Shown here: piece after piece, positions 1 to 5,056 of the stretch
How the letters are laid out: every line of letters begins with the position of its first letter
Numbering within the stretch: the first letter of the stretch is position 1
Assembly (NCBI GenBank): GCA_902796695.1
Contig: CADBQE010000157.1
Span: forward strand, 1-5,056
Origin: an uncultured Lachnospiraceae bacterium
GTDB lineage: Bacteria; Bacillota; Clostridia; Lachnospirales; Lachnospiraceae
Direction: 5' to 3'
Length of the DNA: 5,056 nucleotides
Notes under the pieces: model-generated
The model's input: only the letters and a program-made list of their open reading frames with translations
What the model was told of the DNA's origin: nothing
Databases searched by the model: none
Position numbers and translations under genes: made by a program

Positions 1-737
1 ACGCGGCACTCCAGGCCTTCCGTCAGGTCCTCCAGGCCTTCGATATCGCTTTCCACGATCAGGACGCCTTCGGGATCCACATTTTCCGCATAGCGGCGGA
101 AGGATTTCCGGATGTTTTCCATGGTGTGGAAGAAGTCCAGATGGTCTTCCCGTACGTTCAGAATGATGCCCACGCGGGGGAACATCTCATGATAGCTGTT
201 GGTGTATTCGCAGGCTTCCGCCACGAAATACCCGCTTTCTCCGATGCGCAGGTTCCCGCCGATGCTCTCCAGCAGGCCGCCGATGGATACGGTCGGATCC
301 GTCCCGGCCGCCAGCAGGATCTCCGTGACCATGCCGGTGGTGGTGGTCTTGCCGTCCGTGCCGGCAATGCCGTAGGAATCCGGATACTGGGCCATCATCT
401 GCCCCAGCAGCTGCGCGCGGGTCAGGATCGGCAGGCCCCGGCGGGCCGCCTCCATGTATTCGGGATTGTCCGGATGGACCGCGGCGGTATTGACGCAGAA
501 ATCAATGTCATCCGTGATATTCTGCGGCCCCTGGCCGATCGCGATCGGGATCCCCAGCTCGCGGAGGCTCCGCGTGATCTTGTCCTCCATCTTGTCCGAA
601 CCGCTGACCCCGAACCCCTTTGTATGCAGGAACCGGGCCAGAGAACTCATGCTGATCCCTCCGATCCCCATAAAATGGACCCGGCAGGGATGCTCAAAAT
701 CTACTCGAAAACCGCTTTTATTATTGAATCCGGACAC
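1..737 (-). CDS. murC: UDP-N-acetylmuramate--L-alanine ligase (MurC), 5' part, cut by left window edge
   Basis: MurC is a cytoplasmic, ATP-dependent ligase that joins L-alanine to UDP-MurNAc, the first step of the peptidoglycan stem peptide. 245 residues are visible and the reading frame runs off the left edge; full MurC proteins are roughly 450-480 residues, so about half is present. The N-terminal UDP-binding Rossmann part carries HFMGIGGISMSSLA (residues 21-34) and VSGSD (44-48). The central ATP-binding domain carries the P-loop AGTDGKTTTT (125-134), then EACEYTNS (174-181) and DHLDFF (198-203), in the order typical of MurC. The GTG start at 737 is chosen because AAGGAG lies 7 nt upstream and it leaves 20 residues before the GIGG region, as in E. 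coli MurC; the next in-frame ATG (669-671) would cut into that motif. Oddity: residue 128 is Asp where MurC normally has His. Mpl, the closest relative, is less likely because the EACEY region fits MurC. Confidence 0.95.
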   Translation of the reverse strand, partial: MSGFNNKSGFRVDFEHPCRVHFMGIGGISMSSLARFLHTKGFGVSGSDKMEDKITRSLRELGIPIAIGQGPQNITDDIDFCVNTAAVHPDNPEYMEAARRGLPILTRAQLLGQMMAQYPDSYGIAGTDGKTTTTGMVTEILLAAGTDPTVSIGGLLESIGGNLRIGESGYFVAEACEYTNSYHEMFPRVGIILNVREDHLDFFHTMENIRKSFRRYAENVDPEGVLIVESDIEGLEDLTEGLECR

Positions 738-744
738 GACAGTG

Positions 745-750
745 CTCCTT
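745..750 (-). promoter_or_regulatory. Ribosome binding site deciding the GTG start of murC
   Basis: On the minus strand AAGGAG sits 7 nt before the GTG at 735-737. No comparably placed site precedes the internal ATG at 669-671, so this site favours the GTG start. Confidence 0.75.
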
Positions 751-766
751 TTTTCTCACTCGATTT

Positions 767-785
767 ACTCCGGGCCTTCCGGAGT
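767..785 (-). other. Perfect inverted repeat at the predicted 5' end of the murC mRNA
   Basis: ACTCCGG (767-773) and CCGGAGT (779-785) form a perfect 7-bp stem with a 5-nt loop. The murC -10 box at 793-798 predicts a transcription start near 786, so the hairpin would begin at almost the first transcribed base. No T-tract follows on either strand, which argues against a terminator. It could be a 5' mRNA-stabilising hairpin or a dyad operator overlapping the start site. The dyad itself is seen directly; its role is inferred. Confidence 0.55.
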
Positions 786-792
786 TTCATCT

Positions 793-821
793 ATTGTAAA
801 ACATGTCTCCCGAAAAAACAA
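793..821 (-). promoter_or_regulatory. Sigma-A type promoter for murC
   Basis: Read on the minus strand: -35 TTGTTT (816-821), a 17-bp spacer, then -10 TACAAT (793-798). Spacing is optimal, with one mismatch from consensus in the -10 box and two to three in the -35. Transcription would start near 786 and leave an untranslated leader of about 49 nt before the GTG at 737. It is the only good promoter-like match I found upstream of murC. Confidence 0.65.
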
Positions 822-859
822 GAGGCATCCCCCACCCCTCTGCCCCGAAACAGAGCCGG

Positions 860-960
860 CGGGGGGACGGGGCCGCCCCGGCCTTGTTTTTGCGGCAGCC
901 CACTGTACCCGTCCCCCCGGGCGACAGCCCATTGTACCCGTCCCCCTGGGCTGGGCTGCC
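860..960. repeat. Palindromic REP-like intergenic mosaic with two 29-bp tandem units
   Basis: Two adjacent 29-bp units (896-924 and 925-953) agree at 25 of 29 positions and share a core containing GTACCCGTCCCCC. The block 894-960 is bounded by a perfect 9-bp inverted repeat, GGCAGCCCA (894-902) and TGGGCTGCC (952-960). The second unit is itself bounded by CAGCCCA/TGGGCTG (925-931, 947-953). A third copy of the core lies inverted at 860-871 and pairs perfectly over 12 bp with 908-919. No coding sequence fits here. The nested palindromes resemble REP/BIME-like elements; GGGGACGG-containing intergenic repeats are, from memory, common in Clostridia. Whether this one is dispersed in its genome cannot be seen from one window. 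Confidence 0.6.
868..890 (+). terminator. Possible weak intrinsic terminator inside the repeat mosaic
   Basis: A short GC-only hairpin (CGGGG, 3-nt loop, CCCCG at 868-880, or alternatively GGCC/GGCC at 871-883) is followed by TTGTTTTT (883-890) on the plus strand. No plus-strand gene ends here, so if active it would stop stray transcription antisense to murC or be a by-product of the repeat. The stem is short and the fold is ambiguous. Confidence 0.25.
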
Positions 961-962
961 TC

Positions 963-992
963 TTGCGGAGGGAGGGCCGTTTATGATATAAA
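963..992 (+). promoter_or_regulatory. Candidate promoter for the methyltransferase gene
   Basis: TTGCGG (963-968) lies 18 bp before TATAAA (987-992), and the latter is preceded by TG at 984-985, giving an extended -10 form. An overlapping alternative -10 is TATGAT (982-987). Either would start transcription near 994-999, almost on the ribosome binding site at 999-1003, so the leader would be unusually short. I treat this as a tentative call. Confidence 0.3.
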
Positions 993-1010
993 GGGCGCGG
1001 AGGAAATGTT

Positions 1011-1904
1011 ATGATTCTGGCAGATAGATGGAATGATTATGAGGTGCTGGATGCGGCTTCGGGAGAGAAGCTGGAGCGCTGGGGCGATTATAGGCTGGTC
1101 AGGCCGGATCCGCAGGTGATATGGGAGGGGGCGCGGACGCTGCCGGGCTGGAAGAGGCCCAATGCTCATTATCACCGGTCCGCAAAGGGCGGAGGCGAGT
1201 GGGAGTTTTTCGACCTGCCCGATGAATGGGAGATCGCGTATCAGCCGCTGGACCTGAAGTTCCGTTTAAAGCCGTTTAAATTCAAGCATACCGGACTGTT
1301 TCCGGAGCAGGCTGCGAACTGGGACTGGTTTTCGGGCCTGATCCGCAGCGCGGTGCGGGAAGGACGGCAGGTAAATGTCCTGAATCTGTTTGCCTACACC
1401 GGAGGTGCCACGCTGGCGGCCGCCCGGGCCGGGGCGGCGGTGACCCATGTGGACGCCGCGAAAGGCATGGTCGGCTGGGCGCGGGAAAACGCGCAGATCA
1501 GCGGTCTGGCCGAGGCGCCCATCCGCTGGATCGTGGACGACTGCATGAAGTTCGTGGAGCGGGAAGCCCGCCGCGGCAGACGCTACGACGCGGTCATCAT
1601 GGATCCGCCCTCCTACGGCCGCGGTCCCAAAGGCGAACTCTGGAAGATCGAGGAAACGATCCACCCGCTCATCAGAGCCTGCACGGAGATCTTAAGTGAA
1701 GAGCCCCTCTTCTTCCTGATCAACGCCTACACCACCGGCCTGCAGCCCGGCGTGCTGCGCTATTTCCTAAGCCGCGAGCTCGTATCCCGCTTCGGCGGCC
1801 GGGTCACCGCGGAGGAGATCGGCCTGCCCGTCACCGGAACCGCGGAAGCCAGAAAGCTGCAGCTGGTCCTGCCCTGCGGCGCCGCCGGACGCTGGGAACG
1901 CTAA
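1011..1904 (+). CDS. Class I SAM-dependent methyltransferase, RlmI/RlmK-like (COG1092 type), target unknown
   Basis: A complete 297-residue protein, predicted cytoplasmic, with no signal peptide or membrane segment. The Rossmann methyltransferase core starts near residue 120. Motif I is LNLFAYTGGATLAAA (124-138); VDAAKGM (147-153) supplies the acidic residue that usually binds the SAM ribose. VDD (175-177) probably contacts the adenine, and motif IV is DPPSYGRGPKGE (198-209). These features match the PF10672/COG1092 group, whose known members methylate 23S rRNA. The roughly 120-residue N-terminal part does not resemble the PUA domain of E. coli RlmI. The strand after motif IV reads LINAYTTG (236-243) where RlmI-type cytosine-C5 enzymes carry a cysteine motif, so the C5-cytosine label often given to the family may not fit. 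The ATG is supported by GGAGG (999-1003) 7 nt upstream. MetK, encoded nearby on the other strand, makes its cofactor, but that proximity may be chance. Family assignment is firm; substrate is not known. Confidence 0.85.
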   Translation: MILADRWNDYEVLDAASGEKLERWGDYRLVRPDPQVIWEGARTLPGWKRPNAHYHRSAKGGGEWEFFDLPDEWEIAYQPLDLKFRLKPFKFKHTGLFPEQAANWDWFSGLIRSAVREGRQVNVLNLFAYTGGATLAAARAGAAVTHVDAAKGMVGWARENAQISGLAEAPIRWIVDDCMKFVEREARRGRRYDAVIMDPPSYGRGPKGELWKIEETIHPLIRACTEILSEEPLFFLINAYTTGLQPGVLRYFLSRELVSRFGGRVTAEEIGLPVTGTAEARKLQLVLPCGAAGRWER

Positions 1905-1930
1905 AAACACGCGCCGCCGCGAATCCGCAC

Positions 1931-1959
1931 TTGTCAACCGCGCCGGCACGCTCTATAAT
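1931..1959 (+). promoter_or_regulatory. Strong sigma-A promoter for the DegV-family gene
   Basis: TTGTCA (1931-1936), a 17-bp spacer and a perfect TATAAT (1954-1959), embedded in a local AT-rich patch within GC-rich DNA. Predicted start is near 1966, leaving a leader of about 86 nt. It indicates that the gene at 2052 is transcribed independently of the methyltransferase gene upstream. Confidence 0.85.
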
Positions 1960-2003
1960 ATAATAATACCAAACAAATTTACCCCTGCATTTCCGCCCGG
2001 CCG

Positions 2004-2018
2004 CGGCTGCCGCAGCCG
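2004..2018 (+). other. Hairpin in the leader of the DegV-family gene
   Basis: CGGCTG (2004-2009) and CAGCCG (2013-2018) form a perfect 6-bp stem with a 3-nt loop. A competing pairing of CCGGC (1997-2001) with GCCGG (2015-2019) is possible. TTTT follows at 2022-2025. It lies in the transcribed leader, so it could act as a weak attenuator, but the T-run is short and separated from the stem. No known riboswitch pattern was recognised. Confidence 0.3.
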
Positions 2019-2040
2019 GAGCTTTTCGAAAGCAATGACC

Positions 2041-2046
2041 AGGAGG
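2041..2046 (+). promoter_or_regulatory. Ribosome binding site of the DegV-family gene
   Basis: A perfect AGGAGG ends 5 nt before the ATG at 2052, which fixes that start codon. Confidence 0.8.
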
Positions 2047-2051
2047 GTTTT

Positions 2052-2915
2052 ATGTCATTTGTCGTATTTGCGGACGGCACCGCCAATCTGCCGCAGTATC
2101 TCCGGGAAGGGATCCGGATGCTTCCGTGTGAGTATACGATCGACGGGACCCCTGCCGTTTATGACGGCAATCTCGAAAAATTCGACGACCACGCCTATTA
2201 CGAAGGGCTGAAGGAAGGCCGGACCGTCAAGACCAGCCTGCTGAACCCCCATCTGTTCCTTTCGGAGTTCACTTCCGTCCTGAAAGAGGGGATGGATGTG
2301 ATCTATGTTGCCATGAGCTCGGGCATCAGCGGGACCTTCAACGCCGCGCTCACGGCCGCCCGGGAACTGATGGACGACTTCAAGGGCCGCTTCATCCATA
2401 TCGTGGACTCTCAGGGCTGCGGCCTGGGCACCGGCATGCTGGCCGCGCGCGCGGCACGCTTCGCCCGCGAAAATATGGATGTGCGGGAAGCCTCCCGCCT
2501 TCTGGATGAGGAAGTCCCCCGCACCTGCCAGTACTTCACCGTGGGCGACCTGAACTTCCTTAAGCGCACCGGCCGCGTAAGCGGCATGACCGCCCGCATC
2601 GGCACCGTCCTGAACATCAAGCCGATCCTGTACGGCGACAAGGAGGGCCATATCGTTTCCTGCTCCGTCGCCCGCGGACGCAAAAAGGCGATCGAAGGCA
2701 TCGTGAAGAAATACGAAGAAAAGCACCTGGCCGATCAGGACATGGGCGTCTTCATTTCGCACGGCGACTGCCTCGAGGATGCGGAAACGCTCCGCGACCT
2801 TGTCTGGAACGTGACGCCGGACGTCCCGGTTTCCATCTGCAAGCACGAGCCCTTCTCCGGTTCGCACGTCGGCCCGGGCATGCTGGCTCTGTTCTTCCGC
2901 GGCAAGGAAAGATAA
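2052..2915 (+). CDS. DegV family protein, predicted fatty-acid-binding (FakB-like)
   Basis: A complete 287-residue soluble protein, the usual length for the family. DegV/FakB proteins bind one fatty acid in a pocket between two domains; where a FakA kinase exists they present it for phosphorylation so that host or recycled fatty acids enter phospholipid synthesis. Family landmarks appear in order: FADGTANLP (6-14, usually a DST form), TSLLNP (61-66, counterpart of the TSQPSP loop), SSGISGTFNAA (89-99), HIVDSQGCGLGTGML (116-130), FLKRTGRVSG (169-178), LNIKPIL (187-193) and the lipid-headgroup loop GSHVGPGMLALFF (270-282). The conserved Ser/Thr and His positions of the binding pocket are therefore present. 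It has its own promoter (1931-1959), AGGAGG ribosome site and strong terminator (2978-3010), so it looks monocistronic. No fakA is in the window, so which ligand and partner it uses is inference from the family. Confidence 0.92.
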   Translation: MSFVVFADGTANLPQYLREGIRMLPCEYTIDGTPAVYDGNLEKFDDHAYYEGLKEGRTVKTSLLNPHLFLSEFTSVLKEGMDVIYVAMSSGISGTFNAALTAARELMDDFKGRFIHIVDSQGCGLGTGMLAARAARFARENMDVREASRLLDEEVPRTCQYFTVGDLNFLKRTGRVSGMTARIGTVLNIKPILYGDKEGHIVSCSVARGRKKAIEGIVKKYEEKHLADQDMGVFISHGDCLEDAETLRDLVWNVTPDVPVSICKHEPFSGSHVGPGMLALFFRGKER

Positions 2916-2977
2916 CGCACGGCGGCGCGGAAAATTACGCCCGACAGCCTGCCTGCGGATCCGTCCCGGAAACGCAA

Positions 2978-3010
2978 ACGCACCGTCCCTTCACGGGGCG
3001 GTGCGTTTTT
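2978..3010 (+). terminator. Strong intrinsic terminator between convergent degV-family and metK genes
   Basis: A 12-bp stem (2978-2989 with 2995-3006, one T-G wobble) closed by a TTCAC loop is followed directly by TTTTT (3006-3010) on the plus strand. It lies 62 bp after the DegV-family stop codon. On the minus strand the same stem is followed by TTTGCGTTT, an interrupted T-tract, so it probably also ends metK transcription, though less efficiently. Confidence 0.9.
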
Positions 3011-3019
3011 CTGTGCCGT

Positions 3020-3041
3020 CCGACAGGCTTCACGCCTGCGG
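3020..3041. other. Second inverted repeat downstream of metK
   Basis: CAGGC (3024-3028) pairs with GCCTG (3034-3038), and CCG (3020-3022) with CGG (3039-3041) across a one-base bulge, around a 5-nt loop. It lies just after the metK stop. Neither strand has an adjacent T-tract, so it is more likely a 3' mRNA-end structure than a terminator. Confidence 0.3.
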
Positions 3042-3053
3042 CAAATTGCGTTC

Positions 3054-4238
3054 TTATGCCTGCGGCAGATACTGCTTCAGTTCCTCGGCCTTGTCCGTCT
3101 TTTCCCAGGTAAAGCCTTCCTCTTCGCGGCCGAAGTGGCCGTACGCGGCGGTCTTCTTGTAGATCGGGCGCAGCAGATCCAGCATCCTGATAATGCCGGC
3201 CGGCCGCAGGTCGAAGTGCTTCCGCACGATCTCCACCAGTCTTTCGTTGCTCAGTTTCCCGGTTCCGAAGGTGTCGATCTGCACGGAGGTGGGCTCCGCC
3301 ACCCCGATCGCGTACGCGACCTGCAGTTCGCAGCGGTCCGCCAGCCCGGCGGCTACGATATTTTTGGCCACATAGCGGGCCGCGTAGGCCGCGGAGCGGT
3401 CCACCTTGGTCGGATCCTTGCCGGAGAAAGCGCCGCCGCCGTGGCGGGCCATGCCGCCGTAGGTGTCCACAATGATCTTGCGGCCGGTAAGCCCGGAATC
3501 CCCCTGCGGACCGCCGATCACAAAGCGCCCGGTCGGGTTGATCAGGAAGCGGGTCCGTTCGGTCAGCATTTCCTGCGGCAGCACCGCATCCAGAACGTAT
3601 TTCCGGATGTCGGCATGCAGCTGTTCCTGCGAAATTTCCGGCGCGTGCTGCGCGGAGACGACGACGTTGTCGATGGCGCAGGGCTTGCCTTCTTCGTCAT
3701 ATTCGATGGTCACCTGCGTTTTGCCGTCCGGTCTTAAATACGGCAGGGTCCCGTTTTTCCGCACTTCGGTCAGGCGGCGGGCCAGCTTGTGGGCCAGCGA
3801 GATCGGGTACGGCATCAGTTCGGGCGTCTCATTGGTCGCGTAGCCGAACATCATGCCCTGGTCGCCGGCGCCGATATTGTCCGCCAGGCCTTCGCCGCGT
3901 TCTTCCAGCGCATCGTTCACGCCCATGGCGATATCCGGGCTCTGCTCGTCGATCGCGGTAAAGACCGCGCAGCTCTGGCCGTCAAAGCCTTTCTTGGCCC
4001 GGTCATAGCCGATCTCCAGCACGGTATCGCGCACGACCTTCTGCACGTCAACGTACCCCTTGGTCGTGATCTCGCCCATGACGACCACAAACCCGGTGGA
4101 GCACAGCGTTTCGCAGGCGACCCGGCTCTGCGGATCCTGCTTTAAGAGCTCGTCCAGGATGGCGTCCGAGATGGCATCGCACATTTTATCGGGATGTCCT
4201 TCGGTTACCGATTCGGAGGTAAAGAGTCTTCTTTCCAT
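3054..4238 (-). CDS. metK: S-adenosylmethionine synthetase (methionine adenosyltransferase, MetK)
   Basis: A complete 394-residue cytoplasmic enzyme that makes S-adenosylmethionine from methionine and ATP, releasing phosphate and pyrophosphate. Length matches bacterial MetK (about 380-400). The N-terminus has SESVTEGHPDKMCDAISDA (8-26) with the catalytic His and Asp of GHPDK. Both family signatures are present: GAGDQGMMFGY (123-133) and the P-loop-like GGGAFSGKD (267-275). The methionine/ATP loop reads DEQSPDIAMGV (97-107). The K-D-rich segment KDPTKVDRSAAYAARYVAKN (274-293) and the C-terminal GHFGREEEGFTWEKTD (367-382) are also typical. The ATG is supported by AAGGA (4246-4250), 7 nt upstream. 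It follows murA on the same strand after a 61-bp spacer with a hairpin but no SAM riboswitch. It supplies the cofactor for methyltransferases such as the one at 1011-1904. Confidence 0.98.
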   Translation of the reverse strand: MERRLFTSESVTEGHPDKMCDAISDAILDELLKQDPQSRVACETLCSTGFVVVMGEITTKGYVDVQKVVRDTVLEIGYDRAKKGFDGQSCAVFTAIDEQSPDIAMGVNDALEERGEGLADNIGAGDQGMMFGYATNETPELMPYPISLAHKLARRLTEVRKNGTLPYLRPDGKTQVTIEYDEEGKPCAIDNVVVSAQHAPEISQEQLHADIRKYVLDAVLPQEMLTERTRFLINPTGRFVIGGPQGDSGLTGRKIIVDTYGGMARHGGGAFSGKDPTKVDRSAAYAARYVAKNIVAAGLADRCELQVAYAIGVAEPTSVQIDTFGTGKLSNERLVEIVRKHFDLRPAGIIRMLDLLRPIYKKTAAYGHFGREEEGFTWEKTDKAEELKQYLPQA

Positions 4239-4257
4239 CGGAAAATCCTTTCTGTTA

Positions 4258-4281
4258 AAAGCGGGCGGCCGGCGGCCGCCC
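4258..4281 (-). terminator. Terminator-like hairpin between murA and metK
   Basis: GGGCGGCC (4263-4270) and GGCCGCCC (4274-4281) form a perfect all-GC 8-bp stem with a 3-nt loop. On the minus strand it is followed by GC and then TTTT (4257-4260), after the murA stop at 4300-4302. The short, offset T-run suggests incomplete termination, allowing some read-through into metK. I found no good promoter for metK in the 61-bp spacer. Confidence 0.55.
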
Positions 4282-4299
4282 CTGTCAGTGCTTTAAGAC

Positions 4300-5056
4300 T
4301 TAGCTGATGAGGAATTTGGCTTTCCTAACATCCTCATCGGACTCGGCCAGGCGGATCTCCGCCCCCAGCCCCTGCAGCTTTTTGTCAAAGTCTTCATAGC
4401 CGCGCAGCACGTAGTCCACATTTTCGACCACGGTGATGCCTTCGGCGGCCAGCCCGGCCAGCACCAGCGCGGCGCCGGCGCGCAGGTCCGGAGCCACCAC
4501 ATCCGCGCCCTTTAACGGGCCGCTGCCCTTGAAAATGGCAATGGAGCCCTTGACTTCGGTGTCCGCCCCCATTTTATTCAGTTCGTCCACATATTTGAAG
4601 CGGTTTTCAAAAATGCTCTCGGTGATGGTGCCCACGCCTTCCGACAGGCACAGGGCCACGCCCATCTGCGGCTGCATGTCCGTAGGGAATCCGGGGTACG
4701 GCAGCGTCTTTACGTTGCAGGAATATAAAGCCGGCCGGCCCACCACGCGGATGGAATCGCCCTGCTCGATCACTTCGCAGCCCATTTCCATGAGCTTGGC
4801 GGTGATGGCGTCCATATGCTGGGGAATGATGCGCTTCACGGTGATGTCGCCCTTGGTGACGGCGGCCGCCATCATGAAGGTCCCGGCTTCGATCTGGTCC
4901 GGGATGATGGTGTAGGTGCCGCCGTGCAGCTCCTCCACGCCGTTGATCTTGATGGTGTCGGTACCGGCGCCGCGCACGTCCGCCCCCATGGAGTTGAGGA
5001 AGTTGGCAAGATCCACAATATGCGGTTCTCTCGCCGCGTTTTCAATGATGGTTCTG
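4300..5056 (-). CDS. murA: UDP-N-acetylglucosamine 1-carboxyvinyltransferase (MurA), 3' part, cut by right window edge
   Basis: MurA is the cytoplasmic enzyme that transfers enolpyruvate from PEP to UDP-GlcNAc, the first committed step of peptidoglycan synthesis and the target of fosfomycin. The C-terminal 251 residues are visible out of about 420. The frame stays open to the edge, reading RTIIENAAREPHIVDLANF at its start, which aligns with E. coli IENAAREPEIVDTANF; the in-frame GTG at 5014-5016 is therefore internal and not a start. Family landmarks in fragment numbering: DQIEAGTFMMAAA (53-65), FPTDMQPQ (123-130) with the catalytic Asp corresponding to E. coli D305, ITESIFENRF (144-153), DLRAGAALVLAG (190-201) with the PEP-binding Arg, and RGYE (218-221). 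The N-terminal loop with the PEP-reactive Cys is outside the window. The usual IDRGY reads VLRGY here. Firmicutes often carry two MurA paralogues; which one this is cannot be decided. Its promoter is also outside. Confidence 0.96.
   Translation of the reverse strand, partial: RTIIENAAREPHIVDLANFLNSMGADVRGAGTDTIKINGVEELHGGTYTIIPDQIEAGTFMMAAAVTKGDITVKRIIPQHMDAITAKLMEMGCEVIEQGDSIRVVGRPALYSCNVKTLPYPGFPTDMQPQMGVALCLSEGVGTITESIFENRFKYVDELNKMGADTEVKGSIAIFKGSGPLKGADVVAPDLRAGAALVLAGLAAEGITVVENVDYVLRGYEDFDKKLQGLGAEIRLAESDEDVRKAKFLIS

Noticed and set aside
896..953. Tandem 29-bp repeats considered as a CRISPR remnant.
   Set aside because: There are only two units, directly abutting with no spacer, differing at four positions, and no cas gene is nearby.
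126..986. Long plus-strand open frame of 286 codons, and another at 454-1014.
   Set aside because: Both are largely antisense to murC, whose motifs are clear. Their translations are low-complexity Arg/Pro/Gly-rich with no recognisable domain, as expected of shadow frames in GC-rich DNA.
2055..2867. Minus-strand open frame of 270 codons opposite the DegV-family gene.
   Set aside because: It is a mirror of the DegV coding frame with no family motif and no convincing ribosome site. The plus-strand gene has promoter, AGGAGG site, family motifs and terminator.
3034..3067. 10-bp direct repeat GCCTGCGGCA at 3034-3043 and 3058-3067, spanning the metK 3' end.
   Set aside because: It is short and in GC-rich sequence, with the second copy explained by the metK C-terminal codons. 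It could be a trace of slippage or a former longer C-terminus, but there is nothing to support this.
3135..4145. Plus-strand open frames (3135-3737 and 3789-4145) opposite metK.
   Set aside because: The minus-strand frame is unmistakably MetK with both signatures, and the plus-strand translations show no recognisable domain.
4239..4299. Search for a SAM riboswitch upstream of metK.
   Set aside because: The spacer is only 61 bp and consists of one simple hairpin plus the ribosome site, far smaller than a SAM-I element.
5014..5016. GTG considered as the start of the minus-strand murA frame.
   Set aside because: The frame remains open to the window edge and the upstream residues (IENAAREP) match internal MurA sequence, so the codon is internal.

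Overview
The window is ordinary chromosomal DNA, GC-rich and densely coding. It most likely comes from a Clostridia-type Firmicute. The clues are AGGAGG-like ribosome binding sites, sigma-A type promoters, a MurC with the EACEYTNS motif I associate with clostridial MurC, a DegV-family protein, and a MetK with the DIAMGV variant loop. I cannot name a genus. I see no rRNA, tRNA, CRISPR array, transposase or phage gene.

Layout from left to right. (1) 1-737, minus: the 5' part of murC (UDP-MurNAc--L-alanine ligase), cut by the left edge. It has its own promoter (793-821) and a perfect hairpin at the predicted 5' end of its mRNA (767-785). (2) 738-1010: a divergent intergenic region. Besides the murC promoter it holds a palindromic, REP-like mosaic (about 860-960) with two 29-bp tandem units. 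(3) 1011-1904, plus: a stand-alone class I SAM-dependent methyltransferase related to the RlmI/RlmK group. (4) 1905-2051: a clean sigma-A promoter and leader for the next gene. (5) 2052-2915, plus: a DegV-family fatty-acid-binding protein. (6) 2916-3053: a strong intrinsic terminator between convergent genes. (7) 3054-4238, minus: metK, S-adenosylmethionine synthetase. (8) 4239-4299: a short spacer with a GC-rich terminator-like hairpin. (9) 4300-5056, minus: the 3' part of murA, cut by the right edge.

Two cytoplasmic peptidoglycan precursor enzymes therefore flank a SAM-related set. MurA makes the first committed step and MurC adds the first amino acid of the stem peptide. MetK makes SAM and the methyltransferase uses it. 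murA and metK point the same way 61 bp apart and may be partly co-transcribed through the hairpin between them. The methyltransferase and degV point the opposite way, and degV has its own promoter.

I found no convincing previously undescribed system. The points most worth a second look are an Asp in place of the usual His in the MurC ATP loop, the REP-like element, the 5'-end hairpin of the murC transcript, the methyltransferase that lacks the cysteine expected of a C5-cytosine enzyme, and the murA-metK spacer, which has a terminator-like hairpin but no room for a SAM riboswitch.
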